A stretch of DNA of 64,000 bases from Bacteroidales bacterium (lineage in GTDB: Bacteria > Bacteroidota > Bacteroidia > Bacteroidales > P3): assembly GCA_017480245.1 (NCBI GenBank), contig JAFVBA010000010.1, positions 271,361 to 335,360 on the forward strand, given 5' to 3'. The position numbers were made by a program, and so were the translations under genes. The notes beneath the pieces were generated by a model, which made no database searches, was not told the origin of the DNA, and saw nothing but the letters and a program-made list of their open reading frames with translations. Shown one piece after another: positions 32,620 to 41,909 of the stretch (the stretch's first letter is position 1; every line of letters starts with the position of its first letter).

Positions 32620-34542
32620 TTAAAGCGGCATTTTGTCTTCTAATTCTGCGGAAATATCTTCCCACTGCGTCATCAAATCATCTAAAGATGCCTTTAAACT
32701 TTGATATTTAGTAAATAGTTCGGCATCCTGTGAAGAAGAAAATTTTTCTTCCATCTCTGCAATTTCTTCTTCCGTCTTTTCAATTTGTTCTTCTATTGAT
32801 TTCAAACGGTTTCTTTTCTTGCGGAGTTCTTTTTCTTTCTCCTTATTGGAAAGAAAATCCAATTTATTTTGCGAAACAGGTTTTTCTTCTTTCTTTTCTG
32901 CCTTTTGTTTGAGATTTAATTCGTCAAGGTTTTGCAGTTTCTTCTTTTCCAAAAAGTCAAATATATCTTCGTGATATTCTTTTATGTTATGGTCTTTAAA
33001 TTCGTACAAAGTAGTCGTCAATCCCTCCAAAAAATCCCTATCGTGCGACACGAGAATAAACGCACCGTCATATTTGATAAGCGCATTTTTCAAAATATCC
33101 TTGCTAACTAAGTCCAAATGGTTGGTAGGTTCGTCCAAAACCAAAAGATTTACCGAACTCAAAAGAAGTTTTGCCAATGCCAATCTTGTCTTTTCACCTC
33201 CCGAAAGAACTTTTACTTTCTTTTCTATAGCTTCATCATCAAAAAGGAAACTGCCTAATATACTTCGGATTTTCAATCTCGCATCTCCCGTTGCAATATC
33301 GTCAATTGTTTCAAATACAGTCTTATCTTCGTCCAATAATGCCGCTTGATTTTGTGCGAAATAGCCTATTTTGACATCGTAACCCAGATTGCAAATGCCC
33401 GAATAGTCTTTTATCTCGCCTACAATGATTTTTGAAAGAGTTGATTTGCCCTCGCCGTTCTTGCCGATGAAGGCAACTTTTTGTCCTCTCTCCAAAATAA
33501 GATTGATATTGTTCAAAACGTTTTTCTCTCCGTAGGATTTACTCAAGTTTTTTATATCCACAACGATTTTTCCTGAGTGCGGAGCAGGAGGAAACAAGAA
33601 ATGAATGGAAGAAGAATCCACTTCATCCACTTCGATACGCTCCATTTTGTCCAACATCTTGATTTTACTTTGCACTTGTTTGGCTTTTGTGGCTTTATAA
33701 CGGAAACGCTCAATGAATTTCTCTACTTCGGCAATCTGTCTTTGCTGATTAATCATCTGCGATTGCTGAGATTGAATCCTTTGTTCGTGCAAAATTTGAT
33801 AATCGGAGTAATTGGTTTTGTAATCATATATTTTCCCTGCCGTGATTTCAATAGTGCGTTTGGTGATATTATCCAAAAAACATCTGTCATGCGAAACCAG
33901 TACCACTGCACCGTAATATTGTTGCAAGAAACCCTCAAGCCACGTTATTGACTCTATATCCAAATGGTTTGTAGGCTCGTCCAAAAGAATCAAATCTGGT
34001 TTTTGCAAAAGTATCTTCGCCAATTCTACCCTCATCTGCCAACCTGACGAAAATTCCGTCATATTTCGGTTGAAATCTTCGTGCAGAAAACCCAAACCAA
34101 GTAAGATTTTCTGAGCCTGAGGTTCGGCATTATTTACGTCAATTATGTTAAGTTTTTCGTTAATCTCCTCCTGCTGCAACAATAACCGCTCATAATCCTT
34201 GCTGTTGTAGTCCGTACGGGAAGTAAGTTCGGTATTTATCGCCTGCAATTGCGAATTGAGTTCCTTGATTTCGTCAAAGGCTTTCATCGCTTCCTGTAAA
34301 ACGGTAGTAGTTGATGAAGGTATCATTTCCTGTGGCAGATAGCCGACTGTTTGTGTTTTACTTTTGACGATAGTTCCTGAATCCGCAGCCTGCAATCCGC
34401 ACAAAATTTTCAGCAATGTTGATTTGCCTGCACCGTTTTTGCCGACCAATCCTATGCGGTCCTTATCGCCGATAGTGAAACTTACATTTTCAAAAAGATT
34501 TTCGCCGTTGAAATGTATTGAAAGGTTATTTATTGTTATCAT
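32620..34542 (-). CDS. ABC-F family ATPase, Uup/YheS-like
   Basis: 640 aa with two ABC cassettes and no transmembrane segments. Cassette 1: Walker A GKNGAGKST (35-42), signature FSSGWQMRVELAKIL, Walker B LILLDEPTNHLD. Cassette 2: GKNGEGKST, LSGGEKTRLALAKLL, LLVLDEPTNHLD. The 80-residue inter-domain linker has the charged P-site tRNA-interaction-motif pattern (VEKFIERFRYKATKAKQVQS). A C-terminal coiled coil (about 560-640) follows. ABC-F proteins act on the ribosome in translation; a housekeeping role rather than antibiotic resistance is more likely here, but the subfamily is uncertain. Confidence 0.9.
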   Translation of the reverse strand: MITINNLSIHFNGENLFENVSFTIGDKDRIGLVGKNGAGKSTLLKILCGLQAADSGTIVKSKTQTVGYLPQEMIPSSTTTVLQEAMKAFDEIKELNSQLQAINTELTSRTDYNSKDYERLLLQQEEINEKLNIIDVNNAEPQAQKILLGLGFLHEDFNRNMTEFSSGWQMRVELAKILLQKPDLILLDEPTNHLDIESITWLEGFLQQYYGAVVLVSHDRCFLDNITKRTIEITAGKIYDYKTNYSDYQILHEQRIQSQQSQMINQQRQIAEVEKFIERFRYKATKAKQVQSKIKMLDKMERIEVDEVDSSSIHFLFPPAPHSGKIVVDIKNLSKSYGEKNVLNNINLILERGQKVAFIGKNGEGKSTLSKIIVGEIKDYSGICNLGYDVKIGYFAQNQAALLDEDKTVFETIDDIATGDARLKIRSILGSFLFDDEAIEKKVKVLSGGEKTRLALAKLLLSSVNLLVLDEPTNHLDLVSKDILKNALIKYDGAFILVSHDRDFLEGLTTTLYEFKDHNIKEYHEDIFDFLEKKKLQNLDELNLKQKAEKKEEKPVSQNKLDFLSNKEKEKELRKKRNRLKSIEEQIEKTEEEIAEMEEKFSSSQDAELFTKYQSLKASLDDLMTQWEDISAELEDKMPL

Positions 34543-34552
34543 TTTCTAATTG

Positions 34553-34587
34553 AAAAAGACGAAACGGCCGTTTGCCATTCCGTCTTT
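34553..34587 (-). terminator. tonB-type gene terminator
   Basis: AAAGACG (34555-34561) pairs with CGTCTTT (34581-34587). The loop contains the self-palindrome AAACGGCCGTTT (34563-34574). On minus it follows the stop at 34623 and ends in CTTTTT. Confidence 0.75.
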
Positions 34588-34622
34588 AAATTTTGACAGT
34601 TTGTTACTGATAATTAGTTTGA

Positions 34623-35315
34623 TTAATTTTGCAATGTGAAATTTACAGGCAGGTTGAATTGTTGTCTTACCTTCTTTCCTCTCTGCATTGCAGGAGTCCA
34701 TTTCGGCATAGTCTTAACAACGCGTATAGCCTCTTCACCGCAACCTGAACCTATATCACGAAGGATTTTTATATCCGTGATAGAACCGTCTTTTTCAACA
34801 ACGAAAGTTAAGAAAACTCTCCCTTGTGTTCCTGTTTCGCGTGCTTGTTGAGGATACTTGATATTTTTAGCCAAGTATTTGTTCAATTCCTGTAAGCCAC
34901 CAGGGAAAGAAGCCTGTTGTTCTACAACAGTAAAGATTTCAACTTCGTCATCGTCCTCAATAACTTCCTGTTTAACTTCCACAGTTGAAACATGCACGTC
35001 AGTATTTACTTCACTAAGCAAATTATCCATGTCAAATTCATGTTCAATTTCCACTTCATTATCTACAATCTCAAATTCAGTGGTGGAAAGTTCCACTTCT
35101 TGTTTAGGAGGTTCAATTTCTTCTTGCTGAGTTTGGATAACCATTTCCTCAACTTCGGAAACAGCTTCTGTCATTATGGTATTTTCTTCTACTTTGTCGT
35201 AACTTTTATACTCAAAAGCAAACAATACTATCGCTAATGCAGCAACCAATCCAATTTCAAGGAATAGACCTTTCTTGTTTTCCAAGTTCGCTTTTTCAGA
35301 TTTCTTTGCTTCCAT
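34623..35315 (-). CDS. Energy-transducing TonB protein
   Basis: 230 aa. One N-terminal membrane helix (about 18-36) anchors it in the inner membrane. A long acidic, Glu/Val-rich periplasmic linker (about 50-135, rather than the usual Pro/Lys spacer) follows. The C-terminal TonB box-binding domain has FPGGLQELNKYLAKNIKYP, GRVFLTFVVEKDGSITDIKI, GCGEEAIRVVKTMPKWTPA and QFNLPVNFTL. Transfers proton-motive energy to outer-membrane receptors. No exbB/exbD or receptor is adjacent. A good minus promoter (35392-35362) precedes it. Confidence 0.92.
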   Translation of the reverse strand: MEAKKSEKANLENKKGLFLEIGLVAALAIVLFAFEYKSYDKVEENTIMTEAVSEVEEMVIQTQQEEIEPPKQEVELSTTEFEIVDNEVEIEHEFDMDNLLSEVNTDVHVSTVEVKQEVIEDDDEVEIFTVVEQQASFPGGLQELNKYLAKNIKYPQQARETGTQGRVFLTFVVEKDGSITDIKILRDIGSGCGEEAIRVVKTMPKWTPAMQRGKKVRQQFNLPVNFTLQN

Positions 35316-35361
35316 TTTATTATGTGTTTTTATGATTAATATTCACCTCAATTTCCGACTG

Positions 35362-35392
35362 CTAAATTACTTCAATTTCGCAATATGACAAA
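35362..35392 (-). promoter_or_regulatory. Promoter of the TonB gene
   Basis: On minus, TTTG (35392-35389), a 19-bp spacer, TAATTTAG (35369-35362): one mismatch to the -7 consensus. Confidence 0.65.
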
Positions 35393-35476
35393 ATTTTTCG
35401 ACGTTTTTTTATTTTTCTTACTTCAAAACTCTTTATGTTATAACGAAATAGAATTTTATTTATTGCACTTCAAATT

Positions 35477-37156
35477 TTAATAATTGAAACTGCTACCTCC
35501 TAAAAATTCTCTCATAATTGAGGTCGGCGGTATGTATTCAGACGAAATTGAAGTGAAATTATTCAAAAATCTTAACAACCTTTGTGCGTCTGCATACGCC
35601 AACGAACTTTGCGGAACTTTCATTAAAAGCGGTTCGCAGTAGGTTTTCAACAATCCTATCTCGTAAAGCAATGACGAATTGAACATACTGTCGGCGTTTT
35701 CTTGATAAGGGAATATATGTTTCTCTTCTCCGCTTCTTACGCTCGCCCATCGCAAAAGTGTATCCTCGGCTGACGCTCCTCTATAGTTATTATCTCTTAC
35801 GATTCTGCGGATTAAACGGTTGTCAGAGGTTGAAATTAAATTGTATTTGTCCAATGCAACTTGAGTAAGTGCGGAAACGAAAACGAAATATTTGTTCTTA
35901 CGTTTTATATCTGCCGAAACCTTAGGATTAAGTGCGTGAATACCCTCAACAATCAAGATGGAATTATCGCGCAGTTGGATTTTATTACCCGAAGGAAACT
36001 TCTCGCCTTTCACAAAGTCAAACTTAGGCAGTTCAATCTCCTTACCGTCCAAAAGTTCTTGCATCTGCTGATTGAAAAATGCCAAATCAACGGCTTCCAA
36101 ACACTCAAAATCATATTCTCCGTTCGCATCTTTAGGTGTATGTTCCCTGTCATTGAAATAATCATCCATACTAATCTGCACAGTATGGATTCCTCCGACC
36201 GCAAGTTGCGTTGCAAGACGGCGGCATGAGGTAGTCTTTCCCGAAGATGACGGACCTGCTAAGAAAACTATCTTTACACTGTCTTTTTTCTTAATAATCC
36301 TGTCCGCAATTTCGGCATATTTTTTTTCATGCAGCGCTTCGGATACCTGTATTATTTGATTTGTAAAACCATTTTTTATACCGTAGTTAATCATTGACAC
36401 ATACGGCGTCTGTAGGATGTCAATCCAATGTTTATGTTCTTGAAATATGGAGAATAATTTGTCTTGTTTGGTGATTACACCCGGAACTTCGTAGTTTTTG
36501 TCGTTATCGGGCATAAATAACATCATACCTTTTTCAAACGGTTGCACGTCAAAAATCTTTAAGTAGCCCGTTGATAACACCAAATGGAAGAAAAACGCAT
36601 TTATTGTCCCGTCCAAAATATCTACGTTGGTATATAACCACCCTGAATTGCGGATTAATGACGCTTTTTCTTTCATTCCGACTTTTTCAAACAACACTGC
36701 GGCTTCTTCACTTTGGATTGTTTTCTTTTCAAACGGTAAATCCTTTTTGACAAGAACCTCCATCTGCTTTTTAATCTTCTTTACAGCCTGCTCTATCGGG
36801 TCTTTGCAATTCAGAATTTCGGTATAATAACCGTCATTCATAGAGTGCATAATTTGCAAATCCGCTTCAGGATAAATGTCCTTCACCGCTTTATAACAAA
36901 GGAACATAAGACTAAGGGCATACATCCTTTTGCCGTTGGCGTTGAAGATGTCAAGGAAATTAACCGTGCGCGGAGAATAGATTTTGTAGTCCAAACGCTC
37001 CACTTTGTTATTGACCGTAGCTCCGAGTATCTTTTCTGGGTTTTCAATACCAGCATAAGCGATAACATCACGCAACGCAGTTCCCGAAGGTACCAAAAAT
37101 TTAGTTTGAGTGTTGGTACAAAAAACTTCTATCATTTCTTTAATTGTTGCATTCAT
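35477..37156 (-). CDS. TGS / ThrRS-editing-like / uridine-kinase fusion (nucleoside kinase)
   Basis: 559 aa. An N-terminal TGS-like domain (about 1-65, SGTALRDVIAYAGI) is followed by a segment resembling the second additional domain of Thr/Ala-tRNA synthetases (about 70-215). The C-terminal half is a P-loop uridine-kinase/phosphoribulokinase domain: GPSSSGKTTSCRRLA (about 299-313), SMDDYFNDREHTPKDANGEY, ILIVEGIHALNP and RLIRRIVRDNNYRG. This fusion is a recognised bacterial nucleoside kinase type; substrate unproven. It is transcribed toward the TonB gene with a 160-bp gap. Confidence 0.85.
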   Translation of the reverse strand: MNATIKEMIEVFCTNTQTKFLVPSGTALRDVIAYAGIENPEKILGATVNNKVERLDYKIYSPRTVNFLDIFNANGKRMYALSLMFLCYKAVKDIYPEADLQIMHSMNDGYYTEILNCKDPIEQAVKKIKKQMEVLVKKDLPFEKKTIQSEEAAVLFEKVGMKEKASLIRNSGWLYTNVDILDGTINAFFFHLVLSTGYLKIFDVQPFEKGMMLFMPDNDKNYEVPGVITKQDKLFSIFQEHKHWIDILQTPYVSMINYGIKNGFTNQIIQVSEALHEKKYAEIADRIIKKKDSVKIVFLAGPSSSGKTTSCRRLATQLAVGGIHTVQISMDDYFNDREHTPKDANGEYDFECLEAVDLAFFNQQMQELLDGKEIELPKFDFVKGEKFPSGNKIQLRDNSILIVEGIHALNPKVSADIKRKNKYFVFVSALTQVALDKYNLISTSDNRLIRRIVRDNNYRGASAEDTLLRWASVRSGEEKHIFPYQENADSMFNSSLLYEIGLLKTYCEPLLMKVPQSSLAYADAQRLLRFLNNFTSISSEYIPPTSIMREFLGGSSFNY

Positions 37157-37223
37157 TATTATATTGTATTATATATTATTCTTAAAATTCAGATTATTTG
37201 TTTCTTGCTATTAAAGAACGGTT

Positions 37224-37982
37224 TTAAACTCTTTTGTTTTCGTAATATTTCGTGTCTTTCACTCTTTTGTAACTCTCCATGCCCATTAGTTCGCGTATTA
37301 CTACACTTGCTGCCGTTAAACCGAATATTGACGGCATATAAGATATTGTTCCGATTGTCGTTCGCTTATTTTCCGACATTTCTTCCTTAATACAATCTTT
37401 TGAAACCTTTTCGGGCGAAAACACTGCGGCGATTCCTTCATATATTCCCTGTTTATGCAAAAGTTTCCTTATATGATGGGCAAGCGGACACTGAAAAGTC
37501 TGACTTATATCGGTAATCTTGATAAGCGAAGGATTGAACTTACCGCCGCTTCCCATGGAACTGACAACTTTAATTCCCTTGCGGTAGCAATGAATGAGCA
37601 AAAAAACTTTCGGTGAAAGCGTGTCAATGGCGTCAATAACCCAATCTGGACGGTAAGTATCCAAAAGTTCTGGCATTCTTTCGTCGCGGATATATTCATT
37701 GATGGCAATAACTTCGCAATCGGGGTTAATATCCTTCAGTCTTGCGTACATAAGTCCCGCTTTACTCTTTCCGATGGTGGAATTCAATGCAATAAGTTGG
37801 CGGTTTATGTTACTGCGGGACACAATGTCGCCGTCAAAAATCACAACCTTCATTACACCTGCACGCACTACGGCTTCGGCAGCGAAAGCTCCCACGCCGC
37901 CCAATCCTGCTATCATCACGCAGGCATTTTGCAACTTTTCCAATCTTTCTTGTCCCACCAAAAGCAAAGTTCTTTCCGTCAT
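37224..37982 (-). CDS. tcdA: tRNA threonylcarbamoyladenosine dehydratase
   Basis: 252 aa ThiF/E1-like enzyme that cyclises t6A37 of tRNA. The Rossmann nucleotide site is VMIAGLGGVGAFAAEAVVRAG. It also has FDGDIVSRSNINRQLIAL, the catalytic-region VIDAIDTLSPKVFLL and VVSSMGSGGKFNPSLIKITD. The N-terminus is shorter than in E. coli but normal for Bacteroidota (TERTLLLVGQE). It lies 67 bp upstream of the nucleoside kinase gene on the same strand. Confidence 0.92.
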   Translation of the reverse strand: MTERTLLLVGQERLEKLQNACVMIAGLGGVGAFAAEAVVRAGVMKVVIFDGDIVSRSNINRQLIALNSTIGKSKAGLMYARLKDINPDCEVIAINEYIRDERMPELLDTYRPDWVIDAIDTLSPKVFLLIHCYRKGIKVVSSMGSGGKFNPSLIKITDISQTFQCPLAHHIRKLLHKQGIYEGIAAVFSPEKVSKDCIKEEMSENKRTTIGTISYMPSIFGLTAASVVIRELMGMESYKRVKDTKYYENKRV

Positions 37983-38100
37983 ATTGTTTAAGGTTTAGTA
38001 TTTATTGTTTGTAGTTTAGAAATGAAACGCAAAAATAATAAAAATATTGAAATAAGTTTGGAGTTTATGGCTGAATGTTTCAACTTTGTAGTTTGGTTGC

Positions 38101-38127
38101 TTTGAGTTTTGAAAATTTTAACTCAAA
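38101..38127. repeat. Small hairpin in the tcdA / DUF6427 gap
   Basis: TTTGAGTT (38101-38108) pairs with AACTCAAA (38120-38127). Nothing else is seen in the 240-bp divergent gap except repeated AGTTTGG words (38055, 38090). Confidence 0.45.
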
Positions 38128-38222
38128 ACATTAAACTTTTTTACAGAAATATTGCAATAAATGTATCTTTTTTTGAATTTTTACGTAAATAAGGGAAGTT
38201 GAATTATAAAAAGCAAATAGTA

Positions 38223-39206
38223 ATGATTGTATCAATATTTAAGAAGAACTATTTTCTGCAACTGATATTGTTGATTCTGTTGCCTTTATTACTTTGGATT
38301 CCTGCGTTTATACGCCCTGCGGAGGTGGTAACGCTTTCAAGGTTGGATATGCCGCTTTACGATGTCTTGGAATATGTATTTGCGATAAAGAGTGTAATAA
38401 ATACGATAGTAGCATTCCTATTAGTTGTTGGTCAAGCCTTTTTAATTAACTATATTTTCACATATTACGAACTGACGAAAAAGAATTCTTATTTTCCTGC
38501 GTTTATTTATATGCTTATGTTCTCATCTGACTACAGGATAATGACATTAAGCAGTATTTTGTTTGCCAATTGTATCATTATCTTGGCGATTTGGTCGTTT
38601 TTGCAGTGCTATAATAAGAACGAAGGGTTGGATCAAATCTTTTTAACAGCCTTTTTGGTATCGCTTTCTTCGTTATTTTATGTTCCTTATCTGTTGTTTA
38701 TGATTTGGATTTGGGTAGGATTGTTCAATTTCAAGATATACAAATGGCGTCCTTTGATAGTAAGTTTGTTAGGTATGCTTACGCCGTATTTAGTTTTGAT
38801 GGTAATATATTATTTAAGCAATCAAACGGAAACAATAGTCAATTTCTTTCCGCAACACTTCGCATTGCTTCCGCAAATAAGTTTTTTGAACCAACCAATT
38901 CAAATAGTATATATGGGATATTTGCTTGTGTTGATACTTCCTGCGCTATTCTACACTCTTGCTTACAAAAATGACCAAAAACTTTCGGTAAGAAAACGCA
39001 CTTCTACCATAATAATTTTATTTGCTTTCTCTTTACTTCCGTTTCTATATACGATGACTTCCCCTGCAATGTCTTTGATATTTGCTCCTGCGTTGGCGTT
39101 TATGTTTACAGTCTTTTTCTTTTCCATAAAACGCCAGTTATACTCCAATCTCTTTATTTTGATTTTGGTAATTTTGACAATAGCGAAAATATATATCAAT
39201 TATTAA
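38223..39206 (+). CDS. DUF6427-type polytopic membrane protein
   Basis: 327 aa from the ATG at 38223 (an upstream TTG at 38199 is possible but lacks a ribosome site). About nine to ten hydrophobic segments across the whole length, with few charged loops. Pattern and length (LQLILLILLPLLLWIPAFI, YFPAFIYMLMFSS, WIWVGLFNFKIYKWRPL) fit the Bacteroidota DUF6427 family. Function unknown; relatives lie near cell-division or cell-wall genes. It is followed 23 bp later by the M13 peptidase gene on the same strand. Confidence 0.7.
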   Translation: MIVSIFKKNYFLQLILLILLPLLLWIPAFIRPAEVVTLSRLDMPLYDVLEYVFAIKSVINTIVAFLLVVGQAFLINYIFTYYELTKKNSYFPAFIYMLMFSSDYRIMTLSSILFANCIIILAIWSFLQCYNKNEGLDQIFLTAFLVSLSSLFYVPYLLFMIWIWVGLFNFKIYKWRPLIVSLLGMLTPYLVLMVIYYLSNQTETIVNFFPQHFALLPQISFLNQPIQIVYMGYLLVLILPALFYTLAYKNDQKLSVRKRTSTIIILFAFSLLPFLYTMTSPAMSLIFAPALAFMFTVFFFSIKRQLYSNLFILILVILTIAKIYINY

Positions 39207-39229
39207 CAATAAAAACAGAAATACAGACA

Positions 39230-41269
39230 ATGAAAATGACAAAACTTATACCTGTATTGTTCTTTGCTTCTATGGCAATGGGTGTTCATGCCCAAGGACA
39301 GTTATCTTCAGGTATTCATTTGGACAATTTGGACAGAAATGTCAAACCTGCGGAAGATTTTTACGAATTTGCATGCGGCGGTTGGATGAAAAACAACCCT
39401 CTTCCTGCTGCTTATGCCCGTTTCGGCTCATTTGACCAACTTGCAAAGGACAACAGCGAGCGTTTGAACAACATTCTTAACGACCTTATGAGTAAATCCT
39501 ACGCTAAAGGTACGACTGAAAGAAAACTTTCCGATTTGTACAAACTTGCAATGGATTCTACCCGCCGTAACAACGAAGGTGTCAATCCTGTTATGCCTAC
39601 TATCAATGCTTTGGAGGCATGCAAAACCAATGCGGACTTATTTGCTTGGGAGTTGAAGGAAGCTGCACGCGGTAATCAGGAATTTATGTACATGGGATTC
39701 AATGCTGACGAAAAGGATTCCAAGAATAATATCCTTAATATCTACCAAGGCGGAACTACTTTGGGACAAAAAGAATATTATTTGGACAATGACGGTCCTA
39801 CTACCGAAATCCGTGAGGCTTACAAGAAACATATCGTCCGTATGTTCAAACTTTTCGGTTTCAAAGACAAGGTTGCCAAAAAGAAAATGGAATATGTGAT
39901 GAAAGTTGAGACTGCTTTGGCTAAGGTTTCTTTATCACAGACTGAGTTAAGGGATGTTGAGGCTAATTACAACAAGATGTCTTTGACTGATTTTGAGAAA
40001 AACTATCCTAACGTGCAACTTACCAAACGTATGAACGCGATGGGTGTTCCTACCAAGTATTTTCAAACTATGGTTGTCGGACAACCTTCTTTCGTTAAGG
40101 GAGCAGATGCCGTTATCGCTTCATTAAAACCTGAAGAATACAAGGCTTATTTGGAGTGGGACGTAATTAATTCTTCTGCTAACTATCTTTCTGACGAGAT
40201 TGCGGAAGCGCACTTTGATTTCTTCGGAAAAACATTGAGCGGAAGCAAAGAAATGCAACCGCGTTGGAGACGTTGCACCTCTCAGGTTGAAAGGCAGATG
40301 GGCGAAGCGCTTGGAAAAATGTATGCAGAGAGATATTTCCCTGAGAGCAGCAAGAAACGTATGGAGAAATTGGTAAAAAATCTTCAGATTGCGCTTGCTG
40401 AGAGAATCAAAGAGCAGGATTGGATGACTCCTGAGACAAAAATAGCCGCTTTGGAGAAACTTATGACTTTCTATGTTAAGATTGGTTATCCTGAAACTTG
40501 GACTGATATGACTGCTTTGAATATTGACCCAAGCAAATCTTATTACGAGAATATTCAGGAGTGCGGACGTTTCTGGACAAAGGACAATCTGGATAAGAAA
40601 GCAGGCAAACCTGTTGATATAGACGAATGGCAGATGTATCCGCAGACTGTTAATGCTTACTATAACCCAACTACGAATGAGATTTGTTTCCCTGCAGGAA
40701 TTTTGCAGTATCCTTTCTTTGACCCTACGGCAGATGACGCTTTCAACTACGGAGCAATAGGCGTTGTTATCGGACATGAGATGACTCACGGCTTTGATGA
40801 CCAAGGTGCGCACTATGATAAAGACGGTAATATGTCAGATTGGTGGAACAAAGAGGACGTTGATAACTTTGCAAAGAAAGGAAAACAATATGCAGCGTTC
40901 TTCTCAAAAATCAAAGTCCTACCTGACTTGAACGCAAACGGTCAATTGACATTGGGAGAGAACTTGGCAGACCACGGCGGACTGCAAGTAGCATGGTACG
41001 CTTACAAAAATGCAACCAAAACCCACCCGTTACCTGTTATTGACGGATTTACGGCAGACCAACGTTTCTTCTTGGCATACGCAGGTGTGTGGGCATCCAA
41101 TATAACCGAGCAGGCAATCCGTTCTCAAACCAAATCAGACCCTCACTCATTGGGAAGATGGAGAGTAAATGGTGCATTGCCTCATATAGATATGTGGTAC
41201 GATGCCTTCAATGTAAAACCGGGCGACAAAATGTACATCGCACCGTCAGAACGTTTGAAATTGTGGTAA
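39230..41269 (+). CDS. pepO: M13-family zinc endopeptidase (neprilysin-like)
   Basis: 679 aa. The signal peptide ends near VHAQ (residue 23), so it acts in the periplasm or at the surface. The zinc site HEMTH (516-520) lies in VVIGHEMTHGFDDQGAHYD. The third ligand is E577 in ENLADHGG. Family-specific NAYYNPTTNEICFPAGILQ and the C-terminal FNVKPGDKMYIAPSERLKLW (variant of the CxVW end) are present. Cleaves peptides, probably for nutrition or signalling-peptide turnover. It is followed by a terminator. Confidence 0.95.
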   Translation: MKMTKLIPVLFFASMAMGVHAQGQLSSGIHLDNLDRNVKPAEDFYEFACGGWMKNNPLPAAYARFGSFDQLAKDNSERLNNILNDLMSKSYAKGTTERKLSDLYKLAMDSTRRNNEGVNPVMPTINALEACKTNADLFAWELKEAARGNQEFMYMGFNADEKDSKNNILNIYQGGTTLGQKEYYLDNDGPTTEIREAYKKHIVRMFKLFGFKDKVAKKKMEYVMKVETALAKVSLSQTELRDVEANYNKMSLTDFEKNYPNVQLTKRMNAMGVPTKYFQTMVVGQPSFVKGADAVIASLKPEEYKAYLEWDVINSSANYLSDEIAEAHFDFFGKTLSGSKEMQPRWRRCTSQVERQMGEALGKMYAERYFPESSKKRMEKLVKNLQIALAERIKEQDWMTPETKIAALEKLMTFYVKIGYPETWTDMTALNIDPSKSYYENIQECGRFWTKDNLDKKAGKPVDIDEWQMYPQTVNAYYNPTTNEICFPAGILQYPFFDPTADDAFNYGAIGVVIGHEMTHGFDDQGAHYDKDGNMSDWWNKEDVDNFAKKGKQYAAFFSKIKVLPDLNANGQLTLGENLADHGGLQVAWYAYKNATKTHPLPVIDGFTADQRFFLAYAGVWASNITEQAIRSQTKSDPHSLGRWRVNGALPHIDMWYDAFNVKPGDKMYIAPSERLKLW

Positions 41270-41297
41270 AAAATTCAGAGAAATAAATAATAAAACA

Positions 41298-41332
41298 AAA
41301 GTCTGTTGTATTTAATGCAGCAGACTTTTATT
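41298..41332 (+). terminator. pepO terminator
   Basis: AAAGTCTG (41298-41305) pairs with CAGACTTT (41321-41328), followed by a T-rich stretch. I see nothing recognisable in 41333-41620, which is plain AT-rich sequence. Confidence 0.8.
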
Positions 41333-41622
41333 ATTTTCTTCTCTTTTTGTTTATTTCTCTATATATAGACAGATATTCTTGTTAATAAACTTATTTAAAA
41401 TCAATTAATATTTCCGTATGTAACTAAGTAATAAATACAACAAAAGTATATAAAAAGTTAATCCTGAAAAATAATCCATAGAAATTCCAATTACTTTTAT
41501 TGTTTAGATTATTCAAATCTGTACAGTATATAGTTCTTGACATATATTATACGATTACAATGATAAAATGAGGATAGCTAAATAGGCAATTTAGATAAAT
41601 TTTTCACCGTTTAGATTCTATG

Positions 41623-41809
41623 AAAATAAAGTGGTGCGAGCCGCACAGGTAAATTTAACATATCAAAATAAAGTGCCAAATCACGAAATTCTTTTCAGAA
41701 AAGAGTAAAATGTTTTCAGAAAACAATTTACTGATTCGGCACTTTATTTTAGTGAGTTAATATAATAGCTTTGTGTAATATTGCCTGTGCGGCTCGCTCC
41801 GACACTTTA
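41623..41809 (+). repeat. Dispersed palindromic element, copy B (full, two nested palindromes)
   Basis: The most complete copy, 187 bp. The left outer arm contains GCGAGCCGCACAGG and the right outer arm its inverse CCTGTGCGGCTCGC. Inside sits the inner palindrome with arms near 41664-41682 and 41732-41750 (core AAAGTGCC/GGCACTTT). The loop has two TTTTCAGAAAA words 21 bp apart (41692, 41713). It lies between the convergent pepO and ileS genes. Confidence 0.9.
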
Positions 41810-41858
41810 GTATTGTGAATAAAACAGCATTTATTTTTTCATGCGTAAATATATTTAT

Positions 41859-41900
41859 AATTGAGTGTTGGAGAATTCTTTAAATTCTCAACACTCAATT
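41859..41900 (-). terminator. ileS terminator
   Basis: AATTGAGTGTTG plus GAGAATT (41859-41877) pairs with AATTCTC plus AACACTCAATT (41883-41900), with one bulged base; 9 bp after the ileS stop on minus. Confidence 0.8.
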
Positions 41901-41909
41901 ATTCAAACT

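Noticed and set aside
36627-37390. Antisense ORFs across the nucleoside kinase gene
   Set aside because: Shadows of a well-supported gene in another frame.
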